A stretch of DNA of 64,000 nucleotides, taken from positions 117,431 to 181,430 of the forward strand of contig JASUSA010000001.1 of NCBI GenBank assembly GCA_030446305.1, in the 5' to 3' direction. Made by a program: the position numbers and the translations under genes. The notes under the pieces were generated by a model. That model was not told the DNA's origin, made no database searches, and worked only from the letters and a program-made list of their open reading frames with translations. Source of the DNA: Clostridiales bacterium. Its GTDB lineage: Bacteria > Bacillota > Clostridia > Peptostreptococcales > Acidaminobacteraceae. Below, piece after piece: positions 25,634-34,425 of this stretch (position 1 is the stretch's first letter; each line of letters opens with the position of its first letter).

Positions 25634-26575
25634 CTATTCGTTTTTATTCGCTTCTTTCACATCTTCTGTAAAATCGTCAAAGACGACGGACATCCGCTGG
25701 ATATTGGTTTTCAGGTGATGGTTAAACTCTGAAAAATCACGAATGTTTTCAGAAAACTGCTGAATGGACTGATCAAATTTATGCATGCTCTTTTCAATCG
25801 AATCCGATGTATCCTTCATATTATTGCTGGCGACGGTCAGGCGATAGCTCATGGCTGAGGTCACTTCTTCAAGTGATGCTGCCAGCCTGTCGCCCAAACT
25901 TTCAAATGCCGTTTCAAGCGGTGTTTTGCCGTGTTCGTCAACTTGTGTCATATCCGTTGATTTCTCGCCGAGGGTGTTATCAAGGTATTCTTCAACAACG
26001 GCGATATATTGTTCTTTAGTCTCCGTCGTTCCGACGACAATCGTTAGCACATTGACGAGTATAGAAGCTGTAATCCCAAAAAGTGATGTGACAAATGCCA
26101 CTGACATGCCGTTAATGGAGCTCAAAAGACCACCCGTAATGGTATTGACGTCGCCAAGAACCGCTTCATTGGTTGAACTGAGCAAGCTGACGAGTTCAGA
26201 AATCGAAAGCGTCAAGCCAAAGAAGGTCCCAACGAGTCCCAAGATAATCATTAATCCAGATGACCTGCCAATAAAGCGTTCGCCAATATTGGTTTTGCTT
26301 AAAAAGGTATTCATATTCTTTTCAATGATTGCCAGTGTGTTGATTTCCTTTATTTTCAGCGTTTGTGCCGATTTGTAATCGTCGACGATGGCGTTGTTGA
26401 GTTCGCTTTTAAAAATAAGCTCCTTGCGGTTGTCATGGTCAAGCACGTCATAAGTCAATACTAAATACTTTGTCTTAATGCGCGCAAGTGCCCAAAGTGT
26501 GATGATCAGGATGAGTACAATCAAGCCAATGATAATCTGGCCGACTGGATTCATCGTCAATATCATTTGTATCAT
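25634..26575 (-). CDS. MotA/TolQ/ExbB-like (ZorA-like) motor subunit with coiled-coil tail
   Basis: Three hydrophobic segments are seen: residues ~10-30, ~105-125 (LMIILGLVGTFFGLTLSI) and ~155-180 (SVAFVTSLFGITASILVNVLTIVV). The last two match the MotA_ExbB core. A cytoplasmic tail of about 125 residues, predicted coiled coil (TSDSIEKSMHKFDQSIQQFSENIRDF), follows the last helix. Flagellar MotA lacks such a tail; Zorya ZorA has a longer one. ATG 26575 follows GAGGAGGT. With the MotB-like gene it should form an ion-driven stator complex. What the complex drives is unknown. Confidence 0.83.
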   Translation of the reverse strand: MIQMILTMNPVGQIIIGLIVLILIITLWALARIKTKYLVLTYDVLDHDNRKELIFKSELNNAIVDDYKSAQTLKIKEINTLAIIEKNMNTFLSKTNIGERFIGRSSGLMIILGLVGTFFGLTLSISELVSLLSSTNEAVLGDVNTITGGLLSSINGMSVAFVTSLFGITASILVNVLTIVVGTTETKEQYIAVVEEYLDNTLGEKSTDMTQVDEHGKTPLETAFESLGDRLAASLEEVTSAMSYRLTVASNNMKDTSDSIEKSMHKFDQSIQQFSENIRDFSEFNHHLKTNIQRMSVVFDDFTEDVKEANKNE

Positions 26576-26734
26576 AGTGACCTCCTCTATTTGCTTTTAT
26601 GCATCATTTCTTATATGTTCGACAATTATTCCTATAAAGCGCCTAACTCTATGATAGCATAAGGTTTTTGCAAAAAAATGAATGTAAACGAATCATAATA
26701 CGAATTTAAGATATCTTTAATATAGTGTCTTGCC

Positions 26735-27628
26735 TCATGAACGGATCATTTCAACGACGGCTTTAAGAATAACTTCCTGATTTTTAATCAGTGACAGCTG
26801 CGAATCACCCGGCAGCACGATGTAGTCCGCATCTTTAAACAGTGCTCTGAGCGCCGTTTTCTCCGGCAAGTTCTTTTCATGGTCACTGTGTGATTCGATC
26901 AGCGCTATCTTTGCCTTCATGTCAGAAAAATGCGCTTTTTCAAAAACATATCGATCCCAGAAGTTCTGCATAAATCCGTAGTTGGACATCATTTCCTGTT
27001 TTGATGTATCGTACAGCATCTCTATAAAAATACCTTCCCAGAAAAGGCGTTTTGAGGTATCATTCTGAAAAAGCGTGAAATTCTTTTGCAGTTGTTTTGA
27101 AAACTTTTTCTGGAATCGCGTAAAATTTAAAAAGCGAATAGACTTGATAAAACCCTTAAGCGATTTCTGATTTTGACGGCTTATTTTCGCAGGCACATCT
27201 TTGGTTTTCGTCACTGCATGGGTCAGAATAATGCCATCAACCTGTTTCGGCATTTTTGACGCCAGTGCCTGTGCCACTACGGTTCCAAACGAATTGGCAA
27301 AGATATAAAATCGGTCTATTTGTTCACTGCGGACAAATTGCATGAGTTTCAGGGTTAAATCTTCAATGCCGTCTGCCACTGGATAATCGACGGCAACAAC
27401 ACGGCAGTGATTCGCCAATTGCTCAAGATAGGGGTAAAATGTCAGCGCCTTTCCCGTTGATCCGGGCAGACAAAGTAAAATCGGTCCTTCTCCCATTGTG
27501 TAATGGGAAATGCCATCTGCCGAAACCCGTTTTGGATTGGCTTTACAAAACGCAGCATAGGGGGCAAAGTCAACCTCTTGAACATTTGCATAATAATTAT
27601 CCTTTAAAGTGGCGATATCCAATTGCAT
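26735..27628 (-). CDS. Alpha/beta hydrolase-fold protein
   Basis: The 297-residue protein has the oxyanion-region strand GPILLCLPGSTGKALTFYPYLEQLA, a CRVVAVDYP turn, and the nucleophile elbow FANSFGTVVAQALA, where Ser sits in N-S-F-G and not in a perfect G-x-S-x-G. A late Asp (IESHSDHEKNLP) and PGDSQLSLIKNQEV would supply the other active-site positions, although the final His is unclear. The layout recalls maspardin-like hydrolases. There is no signal peptide. ATG 27628 is 6 nt from AAGGAG; the upstream ATG at 27634 abuts it. The substrate is unknown. Confidence 0.7.
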   Translation of the reverse strand: MQLDIATLKDNYYANVQEVDFAPYAAFCKANPKRVSADGISHYTMGEGPILLCLPGSTGKALTFYPYLEQLANHCRVVAVDYPVADGIEDLTLKLMQFVRSEQIDRFYIFANSFGTVVAQALASKMPKQVDGIILTHAVTKTKDVPAKISRQNQKSLKGFIKSIRFLNFTRFQKKFSKQLQKNFTLFQNDTSKRLFWEGIFIEMLYDTSKQEMMSNYGFMQNFWDRYVFEKAHFSDMKAKIALIESHSDHEKNLPEKTALRALFKDADYIVLPGDSQLSLIKNQEVILKAVVEMIRS

Positions 27629-27645
27629 TTGCATCTCCTTATCTC

Positions 27646-27708
27646 TATCTGTTTCTATCTTCTTCTAGATATTTTTATCTTCTTCTAAATATTTCTATCT
27701 GTTTCTAT
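27646..27708. repeat. Degenerate 20-bp pyrimidine-rich tandem repeat
   Basis: TATCTTCTTCTAGATATTTT is followed by a copy with two changes, flanked by half copies TATCTGTTTC on both sides. It lies just upstream of the hydrolase start. Confidence 0.8.
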
Positions 27709-27860
27709 TGCGCTCAATAGGCTTATGACCGCCAGTGTTGTACGCACTGTTCTATACAGCTTTATGAACTTTCATATCTTTAGCACAATTTCTATGTCTG
27801 CTCTTATTATACCTGTATCGTTTATAAATTTGTTATTTTTCATTTAGAAATTAGCTAGGA

Positions 27861-27869
27861 TGTTATAAT
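27861..27869 (+). promoter_or_regulatory. Extended -10 promoter of the two-component operon
   Basis: TGTTATAAT is a perfect extended -10 (TGn plus TATAAT) 39 bp before the histidine kinase ATG. The -35 region is not well conserved, as is common with extended -10 promoters. Confidence 0.6.
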
Positions 27870-27907
27870 ATAATAGAGTCATTAATGGTTTTATGACTGG
27901 AGCGCCC

Positions 27908-29356
27908 ATGAAAATAAAAATAAAATTCATCATATCGCTAATGCTGTTAATTGTCCTGCCGGCGATTTCAACAATTTTGATTACCAGCAACGTCTTAAGT
28001 GACAATCTGGACTTCATCGACTTCTTTGACAGTTACTACGATATTTTTAACAATTTTTCAAAACTCTCCTATGAGTTTGAAACCTTTATTGATCCCTATA
28101 TCAATTCGCCGGAATACTTTCTGACGGATGATTTTATGACAGTGGCAGCTGATGAATTCAGCAGTGCCTTTATTCGTATTGAAGTCTATGAAAACAATCA
28201 ATTGGCGCGAACGACTTATACGGATAAAATTGTCTTTAACAACATCTTTGAAGAATGGATTTATAATCGCGAAATCAATTTGCTTCCCAATGAGCAGTAT
28301 TCTTTAAAACATCTGCACTTTGATCGGCTCAACAACGGCCCTATTGATTTAAAACTCACCGTTGACAGCGGACGTCTGGAGATAGCCTATCGCGTATTTG
28401 AGCGCGTCTTCCTGCTTCTCTATGCCGTATTTAATATCGTCATTCTCTCCGTCATTCTCTCGTGGATTTCCGATCCCATTAAGCGGAGTATTCGCCGTTT
28501 AACCTACACGACAAATGAGATTCGCAAGGGCAATCTCAATGCTGAACTGGAATACAACGAAAATGACGATTTTGAAGGCCTTGCCGAAAGCATTGAAAGT
28601 ATGCGGCAATCGCTCAAGCGCTCTGTACAAAAACAGCAGGTGCTCGAAATAGAGAAAAAAGAACTAATCGCCAATTTTTCACACGATCTGCGAACGCCGA
28701 TCACATCAATCCGCGGCTATGTACAAGGCCTGCGCGACGGTGTTGCCCGTACAGAAGCCATGCAGCAGGAATACCTCGATACCATTGCCGCGAAAACGGA
28801 TATGCTCGAAAGCCTTGTAAACGACCTGTCTGAAATGGCAAAGTACGATCAACAGGGTATTCAGCTAAAGCTGCAGCTCATAAACCTTCGCAATTTTCTG
28901 TTTGACTGCGTTGATGAACTCCAGCGCGATGTAAAAAAAGCCGGCGGCGTGCTATACTTGCACTACATTATCAAGGATACTTATATTTACGCAGATCCTG
29001 AAAAACTCATGCGCGTTTTTATCAATATTATTGAAAACGCCATCAAATACCGCGGCACCGACCCCATTGAAATTGTCATCCTAGCCAATCGTGATGATGA
29101 TGGCGTCCTTATCAATATCTCCGATAATGGCATCGGTGTACCGGAAGATGCCATCGACAGAATTTTTGACCGTTTTTATCGCTCTGATAAGTCACGCAAT
29201 CTCAATATCAAGGGCAGCGGAATCGGTCTTAGTATTTGCCGCGAAATCATTGAACTTCACGGCGGCCGCATAACTGCTCACAGCAATAAATCAAAGGGAC
29301 TCACACTGTCTATTCGCCTCAAGGCTTACAAATCGGATAAAGTGCTGCCCTACTAA
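27908..29356 (+). CDS. Membrane sensor histidine kinase
   Basis: The 482-residue protein has membrane helices at about residues 7-26 and 166-186 with a ~140-residue extracellular sensor region between. A HAMP segment (SDPIKRSIRRLTYTTNEIRKGNL) follows. The phospho-acceptor is His259 in NFSHDLRTPITSIRGYV. The ATPase domain has NIIENAIKYR (N box), DNGIGVPEDAIDRIFDRFYR (G1/F) and GSGIGLSICREIIELHGG (G2). ATG 27908 is preceded by GGAG. The kinase gene precedes its response regulator, the reverse of the common order. The sensor region is not recognised, so the signal is unknown. Confidence 0.93.
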   Translation: MKIKIKFIISLMLLIVLPAISTILITSNVLSDNLDFIDFFDSYYDIFNNFSKLSYEFETFIDPYINSPEYFLTDDFMTVAADEFSSAFIRIEVYENNQLARTTYTDKIVFNNIFEEWIYNREINLLPNEQYSLKHLHFDRLNNGPIDLKLTVDSGRLEIAYRVFERVFLLLYAVFNIVILSVILSWISDPIKRSIRRLTYTTNEIRKGNLNAELEYNENDDFEGLAESIESMRQSLKRSVQKQQVLEIEKKELIANFSHDLRTPITSIRGYVQGLRDGVARTEAMQQEYLDTIAAKTDMLESLVNDLSEMAKYDQQGIQLKLQLINLRNFLFDCVDELQRDVKKAGGVLYLHYIIKDTYIYADPEKLMRVFINIIENAIKYRGTDPIEIVILANRDDDGVLINISDNGIGVPEDAIDRIFDRFYRSDKSRNLNIKGSGIGLSICREIIELHGGRITAHSNKSKGLTLSIRLKAYKSDKVLPY

Positions 29357-29419
29357 ACCCATACGGGATTGTCATTTTACCTTTCGCCATTACCTCATTT
29401 ATAAAATTGGAGATCAACA

Positions 29420-30112
29420 ATGGAAAAAATTCTCGTCATCGAAGACGATAAAAGCATCGCCAGACTTCAAAAGGATTACCTTGAAATCAACGGTTACGCT
29501 GTCACCATCGAAGAAACAGGCGACATTTCGAAAATCATACCGCTGCTGGACGATGTCAATCTCATCATTTTGGACTTAATGCTGCCAAAGGGAAACGGCA
29601 TTGAAATCTGCAAACGCATTCAATCGCTTAAAGACATTCCCATTATCATTGTCTCTGCCAAAGATCAGGATATGGATATTGTACTGGGGCTTGGCGTTGG
29701 CGCCGACGATTATATGACAAAACCCTTTAGCACCAATGAACTGATTGCCCGTGTAAAAGCACAGCTCCGACGCTATAAAAAAATGAAGTCCTCACCTGCA
29801 AATGCCTTTGACGACGCCAATGTTGCCATCCGCAATATGAGCATCAATGAAGTCACCAAAACATTTACAGTTGACGGCATGCAGCTAGATCTAACGCCAA
29901 AGGAATTTGATATTATTCTCCTGCTTGCCAAAAATAGAGGCCGCGTCTTTTCTAAAGAAGAAATCTATGAACGCGTCTGGAAATACGACAGCCTCGGCGA
30001 CGCTTTTACTGTCACCGTCCATGTCAAACGAATCCGAGAAAAAATTGAAGCGGCTTCTGAGCATGCACACCTAATCGAAACAGTCTGGGGTGTCGGCTAT
30101 AAAATCGTCTAG
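29420..30112 (+). CDS. OmpR/PhoB-family response regulator
   Basis: The receiver domain shows the acidic pair in VIEDDKS, phospho-acceptor Asp52 in LILDLMLP, Ser79 in IVSAKD and Lys101 in MTKPF. The C-terminal winged helix (about residues 135-230) has LDLTPKEFDIILLLAKNRGRVFSKEEIYERVW and TVTVHVKRIREKIE, typical of the OmpR family. It lies 63 nt after the histidine kinase and is followed by a strong terminator, so the two form one unit. The regulon is unknown. Confidence 0.94.
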   Translation: MEKILVIEDDKSIARLQKDYLEINGYAVTIEETGDISKIIPLLDDVNLIILDLMLPKGNGIEICKRIQSLKDIPIIIVSAKDQDMDIVLGLGVGADDYMTKPFSTNELIARVKAQLRRYKKMKSSPANAFDDANVAIRNMSINEVTKTFTVDGMQLDLTPKEFDIILLLAKNRGRVFSKEEIYERVWKYDSLGDAFTVTVHVKRIREKIEAASEHAHLIETVWGVGYKIV

Positions 30113-30155
30113 CCATCTCTAATGTTCAAATGCGTCTGTTCAAGAAATAAAATAG

Positions 30156-30202
30156 AAATCGCACCTTTGCCGTTTATCAATCGGACAAGGTGCGATTTTT
30201 TT
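30156..30202 (+). terminator. Terminator of the two-component operon
   Basis: AAATCGCACCTT pairs with AAGGTGCGATTT, with added TGCCG/CGGACA pairing inside and seven Ts after it. Confidence 0.9.
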
Positions 30203-30251
30203 CATTTGATCGTTTCTATAATGCGTTCATCCATACCGATCTTCATACAGA

Positions 30252-31211
30252 TCAGCGTGAGACGACGTTTAAGCGCTCCCCTTTCATAAAAGCGCGAATA
30301 TTGTCTGCGGCAATCGTCATTAACCTGAGCCGCGCTTCTTTTGGCGCCCATGCTATGTGCGGCGTTATAAAGCAATTGTCCAAATGGTACAATGGATGGT
30401 CTGCCTCCGGCGGTTCCAGTGTCAAAACATCAAGTCCTGCCGCAAAGATCGTCTTCTGTTTAAGCGCTTCATAAAGTGCCATTTCATCCATGAGCCCACC
30501 GCGCGCCGTGTTGATAAAAATGGCACTTTCTTTCATCATTGCCAAGTGTTCTGCGTTGATGATCTGTTCCGTTTCTGGCGTAAGCGGACAATGCAAACTA
30601 ATGACGTCCGAGGTCGTCAAAACGGTTTCCAGTGACGTATATTTAAATTGTGCATGTTCGTGTTCAGGGTAATGCGTGCGGTTATAGGCAATGACTTGCA
30701 TGCCAAAGGCTGCTGCCATCTTGGCCACTGTCATGCCAATCCGCCCCGTTCCAATTAAGCCCAGCGTCTTGCCGGACAATTCAATAAGCGGGTGCTCCCA
30801 AAAACTAAAATCAGGCTGTGCTGCCCACGCACCTTCCTTGACCAGTTGCGCATGCTGTCCCACACGACAGGCGATTTCAAGCATAAGTGCCATGGTGTGC
30901 TGAGCAACGGCATCTGTTCCATAAGCCGGGGTATTGGTTACGGTGATGCCTCTTTTCCCGGCACTTTCCACATCCACAATATTATAGCCCGTCGCCGTTA
31001 CGCCAATGTACTTTAACTTGGGCAGTGACGCCATAACCGCATTGTCAAAAGTCAATTTATTAACCAGCACAATTTCTGCATCTTTAGCCCGTTCCACGAT
31101 CTGATCCTGCTCACAGCGATCGTATATTTCGATATCCCCCAGTGCTTCCAACGGTCCCCAGCCAATATCGCCGGGATTAATCGTATAACCGTCCAGCAAT
31201 ACAATTTTCAT
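30252..31211 (-). CDS. D-2-hydroxyacid dehydrogenase (glycerate dehydrogenase-like)
   Basis: A 319-residue NAD-dependent oxidoreductase. The Rossmann motif is GLIGTGRIGMTVAKMAAAFGM. The catalytic triad is Arg in INTARGGLMDE, Glu in LEPPEADHPL and His in ITPHIAWAPKEAR. The HIAWAP context is frequent in clostridial glycerate dehydrogenase/hydroxypyruvate reductase homologues, but substrate choice cannot be read from sequence. It lacks the ACT domain of phosphoglycerate dehydrogenase. It is a single gene, convergent with the two-component operon. Confidence 0.88.
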   Translation of the reverse strand: MKIVLLDGYTINPGDIGWGPLEALGDIEIYDRCEQDQIVERAKDAEIVLVNKLTFDNAVMASLPKLKYIGVTATGYNIVDVESAGKRGITVTNTPAYGTDAVAQHTMALMLEIACRVGQHAQLVKEGAWAAQPDFSFWEHPLIELSGKTLGLIGTGRIGMTVAKMAAAFGMQVIAYNRTHYPEHEHAQFKYTSLETVLTTSDVISLHCPLTPETEQIINAEHLAMMKESAIFINTARGGLMDEMALYEALKQKTIFAAGLDVLTLEPPEADHPLYHLDNCFITPHIAWAPKEARLRLMTIAADNIRAFMKGERLNVVSR

Positions 31212-31270
31212 GATCCATACTCCTATTCTTCAACAATTCGTCAATCCTCTGTTAACGTCATCTTTTACGA

Positions 31271-31336
31271 TGTTCTTTTTTTGCTATATTGTTCTTTTTT
31301 TGCTATATTGTTCTTCTTTCGCTTTATTGTTCTTTT
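31271..31336. repeat. 19-bp tandem repeat, three copies plus a part
   Basis: TGTTCTTTTTTTGCTATAT occurs twice exactly, then once as TGTTCTTCTTTCGCTTTAT, then as a partial copy. It lies upstream of the dehydrogenase gene and downstream of the PFK terminator. Confidence 0.9.
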
Positions 31337-31377
31337 AAGTTTAGCAACCGTCTATCCTTTATCGCATTTTATACGAA

Positions 31378-31410
31378 AGCGTTTTGCACATGCATGCAAA
31401 ACGCTCTTTT
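31378..31410. terminator. Hairpin downstream of the PFK gene
   Basis: AGCGTTTTGCA-N6-TGCAAAACGCT is an 11-bp perfect stem. The T run is better on the plus side than on the minus side, so efficiency for the PFK transcript is uncertain. Confidence 0.6.
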
Positions 31411-31420
31411 ATATTAAGTG

Positions 31421-32644
31421 CTATTTAATTAACTTATCAACCATTTGTGCTCTGAGTCTCGCCCCATGGGGAAATCCTGAACCAATCAACGGCTTCGCAT
31501 ATTTGAAGAAAGCTTCTGTGACATAATTGCCAGCTTCATTGATATACGAAGGGTCCATATGTTTTGTCTTTGCCGCAATTTGCTCGAGTTCCAGCAAGCG
31601 GTATGCGACGGCGTAATGTCCCGTTCTGACAATGGAAACCGAACCGTCGAGGCCATCGTCCAGTGCGTATTGAACGGCCTTTTCACCAACTTCACGCGCT
31701 TCCATTTGATCGACATCCGATGTGCAGCCAAGGAACGAGCGCTGGATATACCCAAGTGTATCGGCGCGAACGCGTTTAATCCCAAGTTTTAATTTCACTT
31801 CTGCGACCAGCAAGTCGCCAAGCGCCCCCGTACCGGAGAGCTGAACATTGCCGTGTGCGTCTTTTTCAATATGTTCCTGCAGCTTTGTTACAATCGGAAC
31901 GCCTTCTTCATCCTGAATGCCCTCAGAAACGGCGATAATACATCTGCCGTATTTATCATAGGCCTCTTTGACATCATTGATGAAATGTTCAATGGTAAAG
32001 GCGCGTTCCGGCAGATAAACCAGATGCGGACCATCGTCATCATAGACTTTGCCGAGAACAGACGCTGCTGTTAAAAAGCCCGCATGCCGTCCCATAACGA
32101 CGCCAATGTATACGCCACCCAACGATTTGTTATCATAGTTGACGCCTGAGAAAGCCGAAGCGACATACCTTGCCGCAGACCCATAACCCGGCGTATGATC
32201 GCTCATGACGAGATCGTTGTCCACTGTCTTTGGTATATGAATTGCCCTAAACTCATAGTCGTCTTTTTTGGCTTCTTCTTTGATAATTCTCACGGTATCC
32301 GACGAATCATTGCCGCCAATATAAAAGAAGAAGCGGATGTCATGTGCTTTCATTACCTGAAACATCTTCTGGCAATAAGCTGCATCTGGTTTTACACGTG
32401 TTGACAGCAGCGCCGATGCAGGTGTCTTTGCCACTTCCTCAAGGTTGGAGCGCGTTTCACCTGTTAAATCGAGAAACTGCTCTGTGGCAATGCCTTCAAC
32501 GCCATGCAGTGCACCGTATATCCTGTCGACCTGCGGGTATTTTTTCGCTTCAAGAACGACGCCCACCAAAGATTGGTTAATGACGGCTGTTGGTCCACCA
32601 CCCTGTGCGACGAGCACATTCCCTCTAAGACCATGGTTGCTCAT
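31421..32644 (-). CDS. pfp: 6-phosphofructokinase, pyrophosphate-dependent type by signature
   Basis: The enzyme phosphorylates fructose 6-phosphate. In ATP-PFKs the phosphoryl-donor site reads GGDGS and PGTIDND. Here residues 110-114 are GGNDS and 138-144 are PKTVDND, so Asp replaces Gly104 and Lys replaces Gly124 (E. coli numbering). These two changes mark pyrophosphate-dependent enzymes. The MGRHAGFLTAAS block is also present. At 407 residues it fits the longer PPi-PFK clade. ATG 32644 follows GAGGAGG. An M32 carboxypeptidase lies 28 nt upstream in the same direction, so they may be cotranscribed. Confidence 0.85.
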   Translation of the reverse strand: MSNHGLRGNVLVAQGGGPTAVINQSLVGVVLEAKKYPQVDRIYGALHGVEGIATEQFLDLTGETRSNLEEVAKTPASALLSTRVKPDAAYCQKMFQVMKAHDIRFFFYIGGNDSSDTVRIIKEEAKKDDYEFRAIHIPKTVDNDLVMSDHTPGYGSAARYVASAFSGVNYDNKSLGGVYIGVVMGRHAGFLTAASVLGKVYDDDGPHLVYLPERAFTIEHFINDVKEAYDKYGRCIIAVSEGIQDEEGVPIVTKLQEHIEKDAHGNVQLSGTGALGDLLVAEVKLKLGIKRVRADTLGYIQRSFLGCTSDVDQMEAREVGEKAVQYALDDGLDGSVSIVRTGHYAVAYRLLELEQIAAKTKHMDPSYINEAGNYVTEAFFKYAKPLIGSGFPHGARLRAQMVDKLIK

Positions 32645-32672
32645 TAATAAACCTCCTCACGATTATGCTTCA

Positions 32673-34178
32673 TTACAATTGGTATAATGCTGTATACTTC
32701 ATTTCGAGATAATCACAATAATAATCGGCATTCAGCGGTTCACCGGTAATTTTCTCAATTAATACGGTTGGATCATATAAAGCGCCATATTGATGGACTT
32801 TTTCATTGAGCCATTTCGTAATCGGCTCAAAATTACCTTCTGCAAGCAATGGTTCCACCGCCAAATCCTTTGACATGTAATGGTAGAGCTGCGCAGCATA
32901 TGCACTGCCAAGCGCATAGGTTGGAAAATATCCAAACAGGGCTTCTGACCAGTGTACATCCTGCAAAACGCCTTCGCCATCGTTAGATGGCACCACGCCT
33001 AAATATTGTTCCATTTTATCATACCATGCTTTTGGAAGGTCCGCTACACTTAACGTCCCACTGATAAGTGCCAATTCCAGTTCATATCGCAGCAGGATAT
33101 GCAGCGAATACGTTAACTCATCTGCCTCGGTTCTAATGAGCGATGGTTCGACGATATTTACAGCACGGTAAAGGTCTATTTCAGCTACTGTTTTAAATTG
33201 TTCTTTAAAGGTTTCTTTTAGTTTTGGATACAAAAAGCTGATAAAGGCTTTATGTCTGAAAAAATTGTTTTCGTAAATTCTCGACTGCGATTCATGGAAG
33301 GCATTGGATGCCCCTGTTGCAATCGGCGTGCCGCGCAATTGCTTGCCGACGTTTTGTTCATATATACCATGACCGCCTTCGTGCACTGTACTGAGCATGG
33401 CTGACAAAAGATCATTTTCATAAAAATGCGTTGTCAGCCGCACATCTTCAATATCAACGCCCATGGTAAAAGGGTGTACGCTTTCTTTAAACAAACCATG
33501 ATCGCGTTTAAAGCCAATGAGATCCAACAAGGACTCACTAAGATGCAGCTGTTGTTCGATTGGATATGCCGCTGCAATAAAATCTGTACGCGGTTTCGGC
33601 AAATCAATAATTTTTTTCAGCAGCGGCACGAGGCGCGCCTTTACCGTTTCAAAAAAAACATCCAATTGTTCAACAGTCATTCCCGGCTCGTAATCATCTA
33701 TCAATAAATTGTAAGGATGTCCAGAATAGCCGCGATACTCGGCAAACTGCCGCATCATCTCAACTGATTTTTCAAGATAGGGTTTAAACTGGTCATATGC
33801 ACACGCTTCTTTGGCATCTTCCCAAGCAGCAGCGGACTTCGTGATATGTGCCTGAAACGCTTCATATTCCTTTGCTGGAATCTTTGCCACGCGATTGCGT
33901 TCCCTTTGATAATGTCTGATAAGCGCATTTGTTAAATCATCACATTCGTCAGGTGTCACCGCTAGCGAATCAATACAGGCGTTAAAATCAGGATCCGTCA
34001 TGATGTGGTGATAAAAACCGCTGATCACACCAATGGCATTGCTTCGCGCTTCTACGCCGCTCTTAGGCGCACCCGTTGAGGCATCCCAAAAAACAATGTT
34101 CGATGTATAGTCCAGCCCCTGCAATTGCTTAATATATTCATAGAATTTTTCTTTTGTCGCATTGATGTCTCTGCACAT
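32673..34178 (-). CDS. M32-family carboxypeptidase (Taq type)
   Basis: A 501-residue zinc metallo-carboxypeptidase. The zinc site is HEGGH (HExxH) in STVHEGGHGIYEQN, followed by the family signature FHESQSRIYENNFF and later IRTEADELTYSLHI. An N-terminal helical lid holds NIVFWDASTGAPKSGVEAR, close to the family's WD..T.MP..G...R. It has no signal peptide and should degrade peptides in the cytoplasm. ATG 34178 follows GAGGAGA. It is directly upstream of the PFK gene on the same strand. Confidence 0.94.
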   Translation of the reverse strand: MCRDINATKEKFYEYIKQLQGLDYTSNIVFWDASTGAPKSGVEARSNAIGVISGFYHHIMTDPDFNACIDSLAVTPDECDDLTNALIRHYQRERNRVAKIPAKEYEAFQAHITKSAAAWEDAKEACAYDQFKPYLEKSVEMMRQFAEYRGYSGHPYNLLIDDYEPGMTVEQLDVFFETVKARLVPLLKKIIDLPKPRTDFIAAAYPIEQQLHLSESLLDLIGFKRDHGLFKESVHPFTMGVDIEDVRLTTHFYENDLLSAMLSTVHEGGHGIYEQNVGKQLRGTPIATGASNAFHESQSRIYENNFFRHKAFISFLYPKLKETFKEQFKTVAEIDLYRAVNIVEPSLIRTEADELTYSLHILLRYELELALISGTLSVADLPKAWYDKMEQYLGVVPSNDGEGVLQDVHWSEALFGYFPTYALGSAYAAQLYHYMSKDLAVEPLLAEGNFEPITKWLNEKVHQYGALYDPTVLIEKITGEPLNADYYCDYLEMKYTALYQL

Positions 34179-34363
34179 ATTCGCTCTCCTCTTTCATTCT
34201 GCAACCCATTTACAAATAATCTTTCAAAATGCTATCCTGCATCATACAAATTGTATTCAAATGAGGTAATGATGCAATTTCCTTAAATAAAAGCGATGCG
34301 TTTGACCACGTGATTAAGTCACGCGATCATCTTATTCTTGATTATAACAAAAAAAGTTTCCAG

Positions 34364-34392
34364 TTGAAACCGTTTAGCGAGTATGATAGACT
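34364..34392 (+). promoter_or_regulatory. Promoter of the SEC-C protein gene
   Basis: TTGAAA and TAGACT are separated by 17 bp, with a TGA extension before the -10. The predicted start lies about 27 nt before the ATG. Confidence 0.45.
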
Positions 34393-34425
34393 TAACACTG
34401 GAAATTTATGAAAGGAGACATTTCG

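Noticed and set aside
24675..26575. Canonical Zorya defence system
   Set aside because: ZorA/ZorB-like motor genes are present but no ZorC, ZorD or ZorE gene is found in the window, and the ZorA tail is short.
24675..26575. Flagellar stator MotAB
   Set aside because: No flagellar gene is nearby, and the MotA-like protein has three, not four, clear helices plus a coiled-coil tail.
34238..34276. Inverted repeat TGCATCAT-N23-ATGATGCA upstream of the M32 gene
   Set aside because: The spacer is long, there is no T run and no promoter context; probably chance.
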